In this document: positions 16,643 to 25,751 of the stretch, piece by piece
Layout of the letters: each line of letters starts with the position of its first letter
Position numbering within the stretch: the stretch's first letter is position 1
Assembly: GCF_900166635.1 (NCBI RefSeq)
Contig: NZ_LT800497.1
Span: 3,334,344 to 3,398,343 of the forward strand
Length of the DNA: 64,000 bases
Direction of reading: 5' to 3'
Source: Oceanobacillus timonensis
Lineage (GTDB): Bacteria > Bacillota > Bacilli > Bacillales > Amphibacillaceae
The notes under the pieces: generated by a model
Databases searched by the model: none
The model's input: only the letters and a program-made list of their open reading frames with translations
Told to the model about the DNA's origin: nothing
Program-made: the position numbers and the translations under genes

Positions 16643-17068
16643 TTATTTCATTTTTTTAGATGCATTAGTTAAAAATTCATTTAACTTATTACTCATATTT
16701 AAATTTACATTTTCTAATTTATTTCCTTCGACATTTATTCTTTTAAAGTTCATTATAAAACTTTTGAAAGAGTCAGATGCTAAATATATATTCTCTCCAT
16801 CCATTTCGTGAAACCAAATATAAATTTTATTTTGTGTGTTATCTTGTATTCCAATGCAAACTAAATCTCCTCCTGGTAAACCTGCAATAGGAATTAAATC
16901 AGCTGGTAATAAATCTTTATAAAAATTTATCTTGTCCTCAATATTATTTTCATCATTATATAATCCATAAAATGAGTCTACTTCAAATTGTGTTAGCTTA
17001 ATTTTATCTGATAAACCTTCTGAAGAAATAAAGTGATAATCTTCCTTGATATAATTGTAAACGAGCAC
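16643..17068 (-). pseudogene. SUKH-family immunity gene truncated by transposon
   Basis: The 141 codons from a GTG inside the transposon's terminal repeat give VDSFYGLYN, LPADLIPIAGLPGGDLVCIG and NKIYIWFHE, the core and C-terminal half of an SMI1/KNR4 protein. The usual N-terminal LPxDYxxFLxxxNGG part is missing. The frame enters the transposon end at its first residues (GTGCTCGTTTACAAT). The missing 5' part is not found beyond the other end of the element, so a deletion probably went with the insertion. Probably inactive. Confidence 0.7.
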
Positions 17069-17200
17069 ATTATCCTAGCTCCCATTTTTCAAATTAATTC
17101 GGTATAAAATCTGAAATAATGTGCTCCGATTTTCAAGCTATTCTGGAATGTGCTCAACTATTTTCAAAATAATTCAGCTCCATACTCCAGAAAAAAGACC

Positions 17201-17461
17201 CTAAAGCGGGTCGTCAACTTTCGCATATTGATTTAAATCTACACTTACTTTGTAAACTACTTCTCGATGAAGCACGACTTTCACTTCTTTCTCTAATGTG
17301 ATAAACCAATCTGTATCCTTCTCCAGAAATGCTTCAAAATACTGCTGCTGAATAAGAAGATGAAACGTATATCCTTGATCTAACCAATATGCTTCATGGC
17401 CAATCCATAGCCTCCATTCTCTATCATCATAATGAAAAACCAAGATCCCTTTTGTCATCAT
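17201..17461 (-). CDS. DUF5348 family protein of the transposon
   Basis: An 86-residue acidic/aromatic protein starting MMTKGILVFHYDDREWRLWI and ending before a short hairpin. I associate this pattern with DUF5348, a small protein carried by transposase-AAA elements of Bacillota; its role is unknown. Its ATG overlaps the stop of the ATPase gene by four bases (ATGA), so it belongs to the transposon operon. It is the last gene before the left end. Confidence 0.65.
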   Translation of the reverse strand: MMTKGILVFHYDDREWRLWIGHEAYWLDQGYTFHLLIQQQYFEAFLEKDTDWFITLEKEVKVVLHREVVYKVSVDLNQYAKVDDPL

Positions 17462-18258
17462 AAACTACTATCCTCGATAGCCAAGCGTACAACTTCATCA
17501 TCAATTTGATTTTTCTTTAACTGGGCTCCAAACAGAAGACTATTCACTGTCAATGTGTTAACGACCCTCGGCCAGCCTTGAGAACGCAAACCAATAGCCT
17601 CTATTGCTGTATCCGTGAAAATAGGCATGTTTGCACCAGCTAAGTTGAGATGATGCTCTATATACTTTGCGATTTCCTCTTTCTCCAGAGGCTGCATCTC
17701 ATACTTCATAATCAGTCGCTGCGCTAAGGGGCGATGGTGGTTTATCGATAAGCGTGTTTTGAGATAGGGAAGACCAGATAAAACTAAGATAAATGGGTTC
17801 GTTGAATCCATTTGAAAGTTAAATAGTAGTGCTAAATCCTGAAGAAACGAATCTTTCGCCAGGTGCATTTCATCCAGTATAAAAACGGGCGTCACTTTTC
17901 GTTCGTGTTTCAGTTGTTCCATTCCTTGTTGAATTTGACGAAATAAATCAACTTTCCGGAATTTCGGTTCTTCTCCAAGTCCATACGCTAAACCGCGATA
18001 AAAGTCCATCACTCCTCCTGTGGAAAGAGGGAAGTAGACGATATGATATAGAGACGGATGGAGCGATTCTTTAAAAGAACGCAACGTGAATGTTTTGCCG
18101 GTTCCGGCTTCACCTACGAGAAGTCCCATCCCTTTTGTTTCTTTCAAGTAATCAAGAGCGCCAAGTGCTCCTTGATAATCGGTGGATAAAAACGCATTTT
18201 CTGCACGTATATCTTTAGAAAACGGTGTTTGTGCCAAAGAATAGAATGTTTTATACAT
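17458..18258 (-). CDS. AAA ATPase of transposon (ExeA/TniB-like)
   Basis: A 266-residue AAA+ ATPase that probably selects target DNA or activates the transposase, as MuB, TniB or TnsC do. It starts MYKTFYSLAQTPFSKDI, has the Walker A motif VGEAGTGKTFTLRSF, Walker B as PVFILDEMHLAKDSF, sensor 1 in FILVLSGLPYLK and the arginine-rich RPLAQRLIMKYEM. ATG at 18258 behind GGAGGAGG overlaps the transposase stop by eight bases; the frame is open further upstream but without family similarity. Coupled expression with the transposase is likely. Confidence 0.88.
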   Translation of the reverse strand: MYKTFYSLAQTPFSKDIRAENAFLSTDYQGALGALDYLKETKGMGLLVGEAGTGKTFTLRSFKESLHPSLYHIVYFPLSTGGVMDFYRGLAYGLGEEPKFRKVDLFRQIQQGMEQLKHERKVTPVFILDEMHLAKDSFLQDLALLFNFQMDSTNPFILVLSGLPYLKTRLSINHHRPLAQRLIMKYEMQPLEKEEIAKYIEHHLNLAGANMPIFTDTAIEAIGLRSQGWPRVVNTLTVNSLLFGAQLKKNQIDDEVVRLAIEDSSL

Positions 18259-19504
18259 GGGTATCCTCCTCCAGCTCTTCCCGTTTGGTAAATGGAGACC
18301 GGACACGTTTGGCGTGGGCATTATCTTTCATTGATACGGGGACTGCCTCTGCTACTTTTTGGTCGTCCTCGAACACAAAAATACCTTTTTCATCAAAACG
18401 GACATCGATAGATTGTCCGATAAAACGTGGAGGCACCTCATAAAGCTTTCCGTTTAGCGTAATCGTGCTGTCTGCCTTTACTTTTCGATGCTCTCTTTTC
18501 AAGAAAACCGTATCCAGAATCAATGTATCCTCCAAGAAATGCACGTTTTCTAATTGACTTTGATACACTTCATGTGGTGTCTTTCCTTCTAAAGAAGCAT
18601 GAACCCGGCGATGGTATTTCTCTTCTAACCAGCGCCAGAATCGCTCATTCAATTCCTCCAAAGAGTCAACGGGGTCGGCCTGCAGAAGAGGATAAAATCT
18701 GGTTTGGATCGTTTTAAAAATCCTTTCTACCTTGCCTTTAGCACGGGGATCATACGGTTGTGTGTGTATTAACGTAATCCCTAATTGTGCACAAGCATAT
18801 TGTAGGGTTTCCGAACGATAGATTTTTCCATTATCCGCATAAATGAGATTGGGTTTCCCTCTTCGAAGCAGTGCTTCCTTAGTCACTACTCTAACACCAT
18901 CAAATTTTTCCGAAGTAAAGAATTGGCCAAATGGCACCAATCGGGAACAATCATCAATGTACAGAATCAAAAATGTTTTTTTCTTTTTTCCATCTATCGA
19001 AATATAAGGACCATGCGACAAATCCGCCTGCCATAAATGGTTAACATGTTCATGTGCAAACCTTTTTCGCTCCGGGATGGCACTTATTTTTTTGCCAACA
19101 AGGTTGTGTTTTTTCAATAATCGGTTTATAGTAGAGTAAGATATATTATTTTTGTTGATTTCTCCTTGTTTGATGAGCTGTTCGTAGAAAACACTCACAG
19201 GCATATGGAGAAATTTTTTTCTTATATACAGGATTTGATCCTGATCTTCCGGCGTTAATCTCCTGGAATTCCCCCGATCTGTTCTTTTCTTCGGCTTTAA
19301 TGCGATGAATCCACGTTGTCGATAGTGATACAGCCATTCCTTTATTGTTTTTTCTGCCACAGTTCGCTTACCATAATAAGGAACCGAATGCACCTTGCCT
19401 TCCAACTGTTCAAAATAAGTCTTGGCATCGATCTGTTCATTTAATAATGGCGCAATTAAGCCATATCGAAATAAAGCTACTTGTTCACGTTCTTTTTCTG
19501 TCAT
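18251..19504 (-). CDS. DDE transposase with rve and Mu-C domains
   Basis: A 417-residue transposase. Residues about 1-110 are helix-turn-helix DNA-binding domains (ERKRFAHE follows them). The integrase core (about 150-300) shows the three acidic residues: Asp in LWQADLSHGPYI, Asp in NLIYADNGKIYRS and Glu in DPRAKGKVERIFKTIQ. A Mu-C-like beta domain follows (ITLNGKLYEVPPRFIGQSID). Family length 400-450 is normal. GGAGGAAGATTCC precedes the ATG at 19504. It works with the AAA ATPase encoded next to it. Confidence 0.93.
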   Translation of the reverse strand: MTEKEREQVALFRYGLIAPLLNEQIDAKTYFEQLEGKVHSVPYYGKRTVAEKTIKEWLYHYRQRGFIALKPKKRTDRGNSRRLTPEDQDQILYIRKKFLHMPVSVFYEQLIKQGEINKNNISYSTINRLLKKHNLVGKKISAIPERKRFAHEHVNHLWQADLSHGPYISIDGKKKKTFLILYIDDCSRLVPFGQFFTSEKFDGVRVVTKEALLRRGKPNLIYADNGKIYRSETLQYACAQLGITLIHTQPYDPRAKGKVERIFKTIQTRFYPLLQADPVDSLEELNERFWRWLEEKYHRRVHASLEGKTPHEVYQSQLENVHFLEDTLILDTVFLKREHRKVKADSTITLNGKLYEVPPRFIGQSIDVRFDEKGIFVFEDDQKVAEAVPVSMKDNAHAKRVRSPFTKREELEEDTHV

Positions 19505-19638
19505 GGAATCTTCCTCCTTTTTGATGAGAAGGACGACCGGTCATCCATAAATTTATTCTATCTTTTACGACATCCTTTGAAAACGCAAAAGGTATGTGGA
19601 ATCGTAATTATTTTTTTGGGTTTTGAAATACGGCTGGA

Positions 19639-20169
19639 TTAATTCGCCATAAAGTAGGTCGATAAGTGATTCCAGCTCCTTCGTAAGAAGGAAGATTCGC
19701 CAATATGCATAATCCTTTTCAAATAGTTTAGAGGCTCTTTTTTTCCTTTCTCCATTGTATTTTTTCTCTTCTCCTCATCTACGAAATAACTATGTATCCA
19801 AGGAACCCCTTTTAAAAAACGTCGCACATGGAATGTACATAATTGACGGGGACCATTTCCTTTTTTGTTTTCCAGAACTTCTCTTATCCTTTTTAAAATC
19901 GTGTGAAGAGTGTATTGAAAATAAGGAAGAAGAAAGTCCGGCAGGATCGAAAAACTCATTTCACACAAAAGACATTTCAATCGGCAGATTGGAATACGTA
20001 ATGTGGCATCTTCTGTGATTCCATTTCTCCAATAAAAACCGTGACGATAAACATTTCCTCCACCCGTACAATGACAATTTGGACATTGATCCAATACTGG
20101 AAATTCATTTTCTTTACCTCTTTGGACGTATTCCTCTATACTTATTTGAAAATCATGGGATAGAATCAT
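19639..20169 (-). CDS. DUF6431 zinc-ribbon protein of the transposon
   Basis: A 176-residue protein with an N-terminal zinc ribbon (CPNCHCTGGGNVYRHGFYWR, then CRLKCLLCEMSFSILPDFLL), resembling the IS-associated DUF6431 family. The C-terminal part is basic. It starts at ATG 20169 with GGAGG upstream and is the first gene of the element, 134 bases before the transposase. A DNA-binding or regulatory role in transposition is inference. Confidence 0.7.
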   Translation of the reverse strand: MILSHDFQISIEEYVQRGKENEFPVLDQCPNCHCTGGGNVYRHGFYWRNGITEDATLRIPICRLKCLLCEMSFSILPDFLLPYFQYTLHTILKRIREVLENKKGNGPRQLCTFHVRRFLKGVPWIHSYFVDEEKRKNTMEKGKKEPLNYLKRIMHIGESSFLRRSWNHLSTYFMAN

Positions 20170-20294
20170 TCAAAAACCTCCGAAGGAATTTGAACAAAAA
20201 TTAGCACATTTCTTCAGAGAAGTACAGCAGTAAAGCCGGAGAAATTTGAAAATTATATTGCTTTTTTAGAAGAAATAATGTGCTCGTTTACAAT

Positions 20295-20707
20295 ATATCC
20301 TTATTTACTTTGCTGATTGTACTATGGATCTTCTTATTTTATTTACTGAATTTTCTGACTTGTGTTTAAGTCTAAATAAAAGTGAATAAAAAGGAAATAG
20401 GATGGCATAATATTATTATAACAATGGTAATACAAAACAGGCGTTTATCCTTATAAAAGGAAAACGTCCTTTTTTGTATGTTAACATAGGAAAATTTTCA
20501 ATAAAAATCTAGAATAGTTTCGGCAGTAATGTTATTATATTTGTTACCAAATTAGTAACTTATTTCATAAATTGATCTGTTTCATGAAGATAGACACATT
20601 AAACAGCATTTCACCATAAACTTACCCTATTCTAAAAGACCTTACGAAATAATAAATAAAATCCTTTTCTTCCCACACATCAAGTAATTTACTTAATAAC
20701 CCTTTTT
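20295..20707. other. Intergenic stretch right of the transposon
   Basis: AT-rich with no convincing coding frame. It does not contain the missing 5' part of the SUKH gene cut at 17068. The only structure seen is the hairpin at 20438-20477. Confidence 0.6.
20438..20477 (+). terminator. Terminator-like hairpin
   Basis: GGCGTTT-TCCTT pairs with AAGGA-AAACGTCC and is followed by six T. No plus-strand gene precedes it within the window segment to the left. Confidence 0.6.
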
Positions 20708-20950
20708 TCAGAAATTTTCGTCAATATTTAGTTCTTTTTCTTCTATAATATAAGGCATATTCGTCTCATTAGACTCCCTTTTATCACGAAGGTAAGTATC
20801 CATCTCTGGTCCTCTATCATTGTTGTTACGATCAGGTTCATAATTAATATCTTCTGGTTGCTCATCCATCTCATTGTTGTTGTCTATTCCGCATGCTGAT
20901 AAAACACTAAGGAAAACAGTAGACATTATTAAAAAAAGAATTTTTTTCAT
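20708..20950 (-). CDS. Small acidic lipoprotein
   Basis: An 80-residue predicted lipoprotein: MKKILFLIMSTVFLSVLSAC with lipobox LSAC, so the Cys at about residue 20 would be acylated and the protein held on the outer face of the membrane. The rest is very acidic and Asn-rich with no fold that I recognise. ATG at 20950 is five bases from GGAGG; an upstream in-frame start is less well placed. A single gene. Function unknown. Confidence 0.7.
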   Translation of the reverse strand: MKKILFLIMSTVFLSVLSACGIDNNNEMDEQPEDINYEPDRNNNDRGPEMDTYLRDKRESNETNMPYIIEEKELNIDENF

Positions 20951-20962
20951 GATTACCTCCAA

Positions 20963-21524
20963 ATATTTTTTTACTGATATATTTTAGTTTAAATCATCTT
21001 TCATTTTTTACCCCTTCAATTTATTTTTTATGAGTAGAAATAATTTCCATACATATTTTAATTTATTTATCGCAAAATATAAAAGACCTAAAACCAACCT
21101 CTAATTAGAGGATAATCTTATATGGAAGCTATTCAATGGTTTTTGGTTAACTCTACATAGGTGCTGCAGCCTGCAATATGATAGGCAGACAGCGCCTAGA
21201 GAGTCAGATACAAAAAATACTTTCTAAATGTAACAAACTTGAATAGTTACGGACATAAAGTGGCAATTTCATTAATAAGGAATGCTTTTATCCCTAATGA
21301 CTATTAGCGAAACTTATCAGAACGTTTGCATCCGTTCTCCTCCATTTAGATAAGTCTGCGCCTGCCTTCTTGTATTCTGAGATGTTTTTTTACGGCTAGT
21401 AAGCACCGTGATAAAAATCCTGTCTATAATACACAAGGAGGCAGTTTTTTATGGACTGCCTCCTTGATTCATCGATTATCTCATATTGTCTATATTCAAT
21501 CTTATTAGCTTATAACAAGAAAAA
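20963..21524. other. Intergenic stretch between lipoprotein and tlp
   Basis: No gene seen on either strand. It includes a small dyad CCTCTAATTAGAGG near 21100, a TTTACGG...CACCGTGATAAAAA segment at about 21390-21415 that also occurs at 42624-42650, and the stem at 21434-21468. Confidence 0.5.
21434..21468 (-). terminator. Hairpin downstream of tlp
   Basis: AAGGAGGCAGT pairs with ACTGCCTCCTT across a nine-base loop, a strong stem. It lies 57 bases past the tlp stop. There is no long T-run on the minus strand, so it is a weak or processing-type terminator. Confidence 0.55.
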
Positions 21525-21755
21525 TTATTCGTTATAATTTGCTGCTTCATCTTTTATTTCTGAACGCAAACCTTCAATGCTTTCTCTTCTTCTTTTGTTC
21601 TTATTTTCTACATCTTCTTTGTCTGCAGAGTTTAATTCATTTGAATGAGCTTTCAAATAATCTTCTGCTTCATTCATATTTTGTAGCGTATGATCGATTG
21701 TATTTTTTATCTTTTCCACGTTATCGGAACGATCATCTGGTTTAGGGTTTGTCAT
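21525..21755 (-). CDS. tlp: Small acid-soluble spore protein Tlp
   Basis: A 76-residue very hydrophilic protein. It starts MTNPKPDDRSDNVEKIKNTI and contains a repeated Arg/Glu stretch followed by RRRESIEGLRSEIKDEAA, matching Tlp, a minor spore core protein of Bacillus made in the forespore under sigma-G. ATG at 21755 has AAGGAGAG eight bases upstream; the in-frame start at 21773 overlaps that site. A single gene. Its presence supports an endospore former. Confidence 0.9.
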   Translation of the reverse strand: MTNPKPDDRSDNVEKIKNTIDHTLQNMNEAEDYLKAHSNELNSADKEDVENKNKRRRESIEGLRSEIKDEAANYNE

Positions 21756-21773
21756 ATTATCTCTCCTTTCCAT

Positions 21774-22177
21774 TATATTCTTAATATATTTTGCTCAAAT
21801 CCATAAGGAATATTCATGGGATTTATAAATGTCTTATTGAGTTATATAATGTTATTGGGGATATGAGCATACTATATTGGATAAGTTTATTTATTTCTAT
21901 ACTTTATTTTACGTTGTTAACTAAGTTATTAATCCATATAATATAAATAAGGATTATAAGGTTTAGGAATTGAGACATATTTAGCATTATGTTATATTCA
22001 TTTCATAAGTTAGAAATAAAGGGGAATAAAATATGCTTTGTACATCTTTCCTGTAGTTTATTAATTCTTCTCTAAATCAATATATTATAAAGATAAAACT
22101 ACGGGACGTTAATTCAGTTAAGAAACATGGAAACTGTTTCTGAATATTAAAAGTTCGCATGTAGGGAGATGAATATT
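21774..22177. other. Intergenic stretch upstream of the racemase pseudogene
   Basis: AT-rich, no coding frame of note on either strand and no clear hairpin. It holds the divergent promoter regions of tlp and the racemase gene. Confidence 0.5.
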
Positions 22178-22880
22178 ATGAAACAAATTGGTATTGTTGG
22201 TGGTCTAGGTCCAGAATCAACGGTTGAATATTACCAATCCATTATTAAGCGGTTTCAAGAAAAGAAAGGGACGCTTCAGGTGCTCCCGGAATTATACATT
22301 AACAACATTAATATGTATAATATTTTTCAATACATTTCTGAATGGCGATTAGATGATTTAATTGCATATGTGGGGAACGCTGCACGTAAGCTTGAACAAT
22401 TGGGAGCAGATGGTATCATTATTGCAGCAAATACACCCCATATTGTTTTTGATGAAGTACAAAAATAGGTAAAAGTTCCGTTGATAAGTATCGTAGACGC
22501 AACCGTTGAAGAAGCTAAAAAAAAAAGAAGTACAAAATATCGGTCTGCTTGGCACAAAGCTTACGATGGAACAAGATTTTTTCAAAACGCCATTTGAAGA
22601 AAATGGGAAACACATTTACGTTCCGGATGAAAACACACAGGAATACCTGCACGAAAAAATTGTAAACGAATTAGAAAACGGCATCGTGAATCCTGAAACG
22701 ATAAACGATTTTCAACGAGTTGTAGATGAAATGAGGGAGCAGTATCAGATTGATAGCCTGATTCTTGGTTGTACGGAGTTACCAATGCTTTTTTCTGAAG
22801 ACGAGTCTGATATTCCTCTTTTAAATACCCTGGACATCCACGTAAAGAAAGTAGTGGATTTCATGTTCGAAAATGAATGA
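22178..22880 (+). pseudogene. Aspartate/glutamate racemase family pseudogene
   Basis: Two frames together make one Asp/Glu racemase (RacX/YgeA-like) of about 234 residues. The first starts MKQIGIVGGLGPESTVEYYQ and runs to a TAG at 22466-22468, right after ANTPHIVFDEVQK. The reading frame then stays open (VKVPLISIVDATVEEAKK) until a run of ten A at about 22515, where a +1 shift moves it to EVQNIGLLGTKLTMEQ and the second catalytic segment LILGCTELPML, ending at 22880. One nonsense and one homopolymer frameshift make it inactive unless they are sequencing errors. Confidence 0.85.
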
Positions 22881-22907
22881 ACGGATTAAAAGAATTGAGG
22901 GATCAGA

Positions 22908-23036
22908 ATGAAAGAATATATAGGCAACTGTGTAAAATGCAATAAAGAGGTTTACTGCAAAGACGGATTTTTAGATGGTGTACACAAACGAGGACACTTA
23001 TATTGTTTTAGATGTGCAGGGGAATGGTCAACGTAA
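22908..23036 (+). CDS. Tiny zinc-ribbon protein, 42 residues
   Basis: ATG at 22908, seven bases after GAGGG. The product has two Cys pairs, CVKC near residue 8 and CFRC near residue 33, plus a third Cys at 17 and His residues between (GVHKRGHLYC), as in small zinc-binding proteins. The stop is TAA at 23034. It lies 28 bases after the racemase pseudogene. Function unknown; the spacing of the Cys pairs and the good ribosome binding site are the case for a real gene. Confidence 0.55.
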   Translation: MKEYIGNCVKCNKEVYCKDGFLDGVHKRGHLYCFRCAGEWST

Positions 23037-23389
23037 TATTAAAATAATCAATAAAAAAGTTTACATTGCATATCTTATTTATTCCTAAAGCATTTTTTAA
23101 TTTTCTGCAATGTTAAAAGGACGAAGAGCAAAATCTATCTCAAAATCTAATAAATCTAATAGCTCTAACAGAGTATTCTTTACTTAAAAGTAATCTCTAA
23201 TGAGGGTTATTTTTTCATAGCATTATTTTATTTTCTACTTGTAATAATTTATTGAATACGTAGTTTTATGACATGAAATCACTTAGTAATAAATGTAAAT
23301 GAAAGATATGCTGCTTCCAAAATCTTTCCTCGCCCTTGTCCGGCAGCAGAAAGCCCAAATAATTACTTGATTGACTCCATTAAAAAATA
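23037..23389. other. Intergenic stretch before catalase terminator
   Basis: No gene seen. A small TTACTT-AA-AAGTAA dyad at about 23184 followed by TTATTTTTT could end the zinc-ribbon transcript, but it is weak. Confidence 0.4.
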
Positions 23390-23421
23390 AAAAAGAGCAT
23401 CTTCTTACAATGCTCTTTCCA
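23390..23421 (-). terminator. Intrinsic terminator of catalase
   Basis: On the minus strand AAAGAGCA pairs with TGCTCTTT across about eleven bases and is followed by TTTATTTTTT. It starts five bases past the catalase stop. Confidence 0.88.
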
Positions 23422-23425
23422 ACTA

Positions 23426-25486
23426 TTATGTTCTATTCCAAAAACGCTGCTCTGCAATGGCGGAGATAAATTCCTCCTCAAAGTTTGGATTATTTGCAGC
23501 AAAAATGACTCCAGCTAAATTATTTCCTTCTGATGCTTGAATATAAGATTCTCCGGTAGAGGCAACACCAATTGGTTTATAATGTTTGTAAGCTACATGC
23601 AGGTATTCTGTAACGTCAGAATTGAATTTTGCTTGATTTTTGGAACTACCTCCTACAACATAAAGGGAGTCAATAAGATAAGGACTTGTTGTAAGAAAAG
23701 TTTTGTCAACTTTAATTTTTGTGCCATCAGCGCCGGTGACTGTACCAAGATTTTTACTTATAATTTCAACAAAAACTCCTTCTTGCTTTAATATATTAAG
23801 TGTATTTGCTACCTCATTACCAAAGCCATCACCAATCAGTACGCCTACTTTTTGCGTATATGCATAACGAGGTGTATTGGATTGGCTGAGAGAAGGATAC
23901 CTTGTAGAAACAGAAACATTGGACCCGCTTGGGCGATTCACACCAATGTTATCGGCAACAATCGACGCCATCTCTTTATCAACATGAACAAGCTGCTTAT
24001 CAACCATTTGCTGTCGGACAGATTCGCTTTCTACACTTCCAATTTGATAACTGAGCCCCTCAATTGTGTGCTGCTTTTCAATAGGGGTCAAACTGTTCCA
24101 AAAAATTCTGGGCTGCGAATAATAATCCTTGAACGATTCGCTTCTGGCTCTTATTTTGTAGCCTTCTACTTTCCCAGGATAATCTTTATAGCCGCCTTCT
24201 TCTGGAGGTACTGTGTATGGCGTATTATTTGCTAAAGAATTTTGATGATAGTTTACCTTGTCAACATCGATACGTTGTCTCATAGCACCTCGCCGCTGAT
24301 TATTATGAAACGGACATATTGGCCGATTAATCGGTAATTCAACGTAATTGGGACTGCCAAGTCGATGTTGTTGTGTATCTCGATACGCCATTAATCTTCC
24401 CTGCAAAACGGGATCATTAGAAAAATCAATTCCCGGAACGACATTTGCAGGATTAAATCCAACTTGTTCTGACTCTGTAAAGTAATTATCGATATTTCTA
24501 TTTAATGTTAACTTACCGATCATTTGAACAGGAACAAGCTCTTCTGGCCAAAACTTTGCAGGATCAAGAACATCGAAGTCAAATTTAAATTCATCCTCCA
24601 TTGAGATTAATTGAACGCCTAGCTCATATTCAGGATAAGCTCCATTATCAATGGCCTCCCTGAGATCCCTTCTGTGGAAATCAGGGTCGAGTCCGCCTAT
24701 TTTCAGTGCTTCATCTTGTAGCAGAGAGTGGACGCCAAGAACAGGCTTCCAAACATATCTTACAAAGGTTGCGACATCTTGTTCGTTAACAAACAGATAC
24801 GTATTAATAGACCATGATTCCATCATCCGATAGCTTCTTAAAATGCCTCGATCAGACATGATCCACAGCACCATATGAAGTGCTTCATCGTTATTAGCTA
24901 CATAATCCCAGAAACGGTCGTGGGCTCCGCTAGCTGTTGGTATATCATCAGCTTGCTTCGCTTGGTACGCATGCATTGCATCTGGAAACTTCATCGCGTC
25001 TTGATTAATTAATACAGGCATTGCAATCGTTGTTAAATCTACATTTCCTTCTTCTGTATACAGCTTAACACCTTTACAGCGCAGATCCCTCGCTGTATCA
25101 TAAGACCCTTTAGCTCCTTGCACTGTAGAAAAACGGACCGTTATAGGCGTCTTTTTACCTGCCTCTTGTAAGAAACCAGCTTTTGTCACATATTTCATGG
25201 ACTGATAACATTCAAACTCTCCATAAGCACTGTAACCTCTCGCGTGAACCACTCTTTCCGGTATCTCTTCATGGACAAAATGCGACATTTTTTCCAAAAA
25301 CTCATAATCTTGACGTAAGGAAGGACCACGTATGCCGGCTTTTAATTGGTCCTGATCTTGTGATCTTTTTTTTCCTTCCTGTGTTGTCATTGGCTCCCCA
25401 GAATCTCGTACACGAAACTGATCTAACTGCTCTTGTTTGATATCTTTATTATCAGGTTTTTGGTTTCTTGATGATTTTTCATCCAT
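23426..25486 (-). CDS. katE: Large-subunit monofunctional catalase
   Basis: Breaks down hydrogen peroxide. At 686 residues this is the long (clade II, HPII/KatE) type. The N-terminus is charged and disordered (1-60). The heme core shows the distal His region FVHEEIPERVVHARGYSAYG, the VRFSTVQGAKGSYDTARDLR segment and the proximal heme ligand Tyr in GRLMAYRDTQQHRLG. Beyond about residue 545 is a flavodoxin/DJ-1-like C-terminal domain (KVGVLIGDGFGNEVAN), as in HPII. Start ATG 25486 behind AAAGGGTG. A single gene. In Bacillus such catalases are under general stress or sporulation control; I could not identify a clear sigma-B promoter here. Confidence 0.95.
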   Translation of the reverse strand: MDEKSSRNQKPDNKDIKQEQLDQFRVRDSGEPMTTQEGKKRSQDQDQLKAGIRGPSLRQDYEFLEKMSHFVHEEIPERVVHARGYSAYGEFECYQSMKYVTKAGFLQEAGKKTPITVRFSTVQGAKGSYDTARDLRCKGVKLYTEEGNVDLTTIAMPVLINQDAMKFPDAMHAYQAKQADDIPTASGAHDRFWDYVANNDEALHMVLWIMSDRGILRSYRMMESWSINTYLFVNEQDVATFVRYVWKPVLGVHSLLQDEALKIGGLDPDFHRRDLREAIDNGAYPEYELGVQLISMEDEFKFDFDVLDPAKFWPEELVPVQMIGKLTLNRNIDNYFTESEQVGFNPANVVPGIDFSNDPVLQGRLMAYRDTQQHRLGSPNYVELPINRPICPFHNNQRRGAMRQRIDVDKVNYHQNSLANNTPYTVPPEEGGYKDYPGKVEGYKIRARSESFKDYYSQPRIFWNSLTPIEKQHTIEGLSYQIGSVESESVRQQMVDKQLVHVDKEMASIVADNIGVNRPSGSNVSVSTRYPSLSQSNTPRYAYTQKVGVLIGDGFGNEVANTLNILKQEGVFVEIISKNLGTVTGADGTKIKVDKTFLTTSPYLIDSLYVVGGSSKNQAKFNSDVTEYLHVAYKHYKPIGVASTGESYIQASEGNNLAGVIFAANNPNFEEEFISAIAEQRFWNRT

Positions 25487-25751
25487 ATAATCACCCTTTC
25501 AAACGTTTAAGATGTACATACCATTTCTATACTTACGTTTTTCCTTTTAAATTAGAACTTCATTTTATTACAATGTAAGATTTCTAAACATTAACTGCCT
25601 TAAAACGCATCCTTTTTTTGTTTTGAAAATCACAAAAATTATTGCTGCGCCAGCACATTCTTTTAGTGATTTCATATAGTATAGGAGTCCATAAAAGGTA
25701 AAACAAGAGCATTTGGAGGATATTTAAAGTATATAGAGGGAGGTAATTTAA

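Larger units (their letters stand above)
17054..20294 (-). mobile_element. Four-gene DDE/AAA transposon with 20-bp inverted repeats
   Basis: A 3.24-kb element bounded by ATTGTAAACGAGCACATTAT at 17054-17073 and its exact reverse complement at 20275-20294. Inside each end are further copies of TGTGCT in opposite orientation (17119, 17150; AGCACA near 20203) next to ATTTTCAA motifs, as expected for several transposase binding sites. Cargo, all leftward: DUF6431, DDE transposase, AAA ATPase, DUF5348. The transposase plus ATPase pairing resembles Tn7/Mu/Tn552-type elements. No clean target duplication is seen (ATATA against ATATC). Confidence 0.85.

Noticed and set aside
17049..20299. ATATA/ATATC as a 5-bp target duplication of the transposon
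   Set aside because: One mismatch in five within AT-rich DNA is not convincing.
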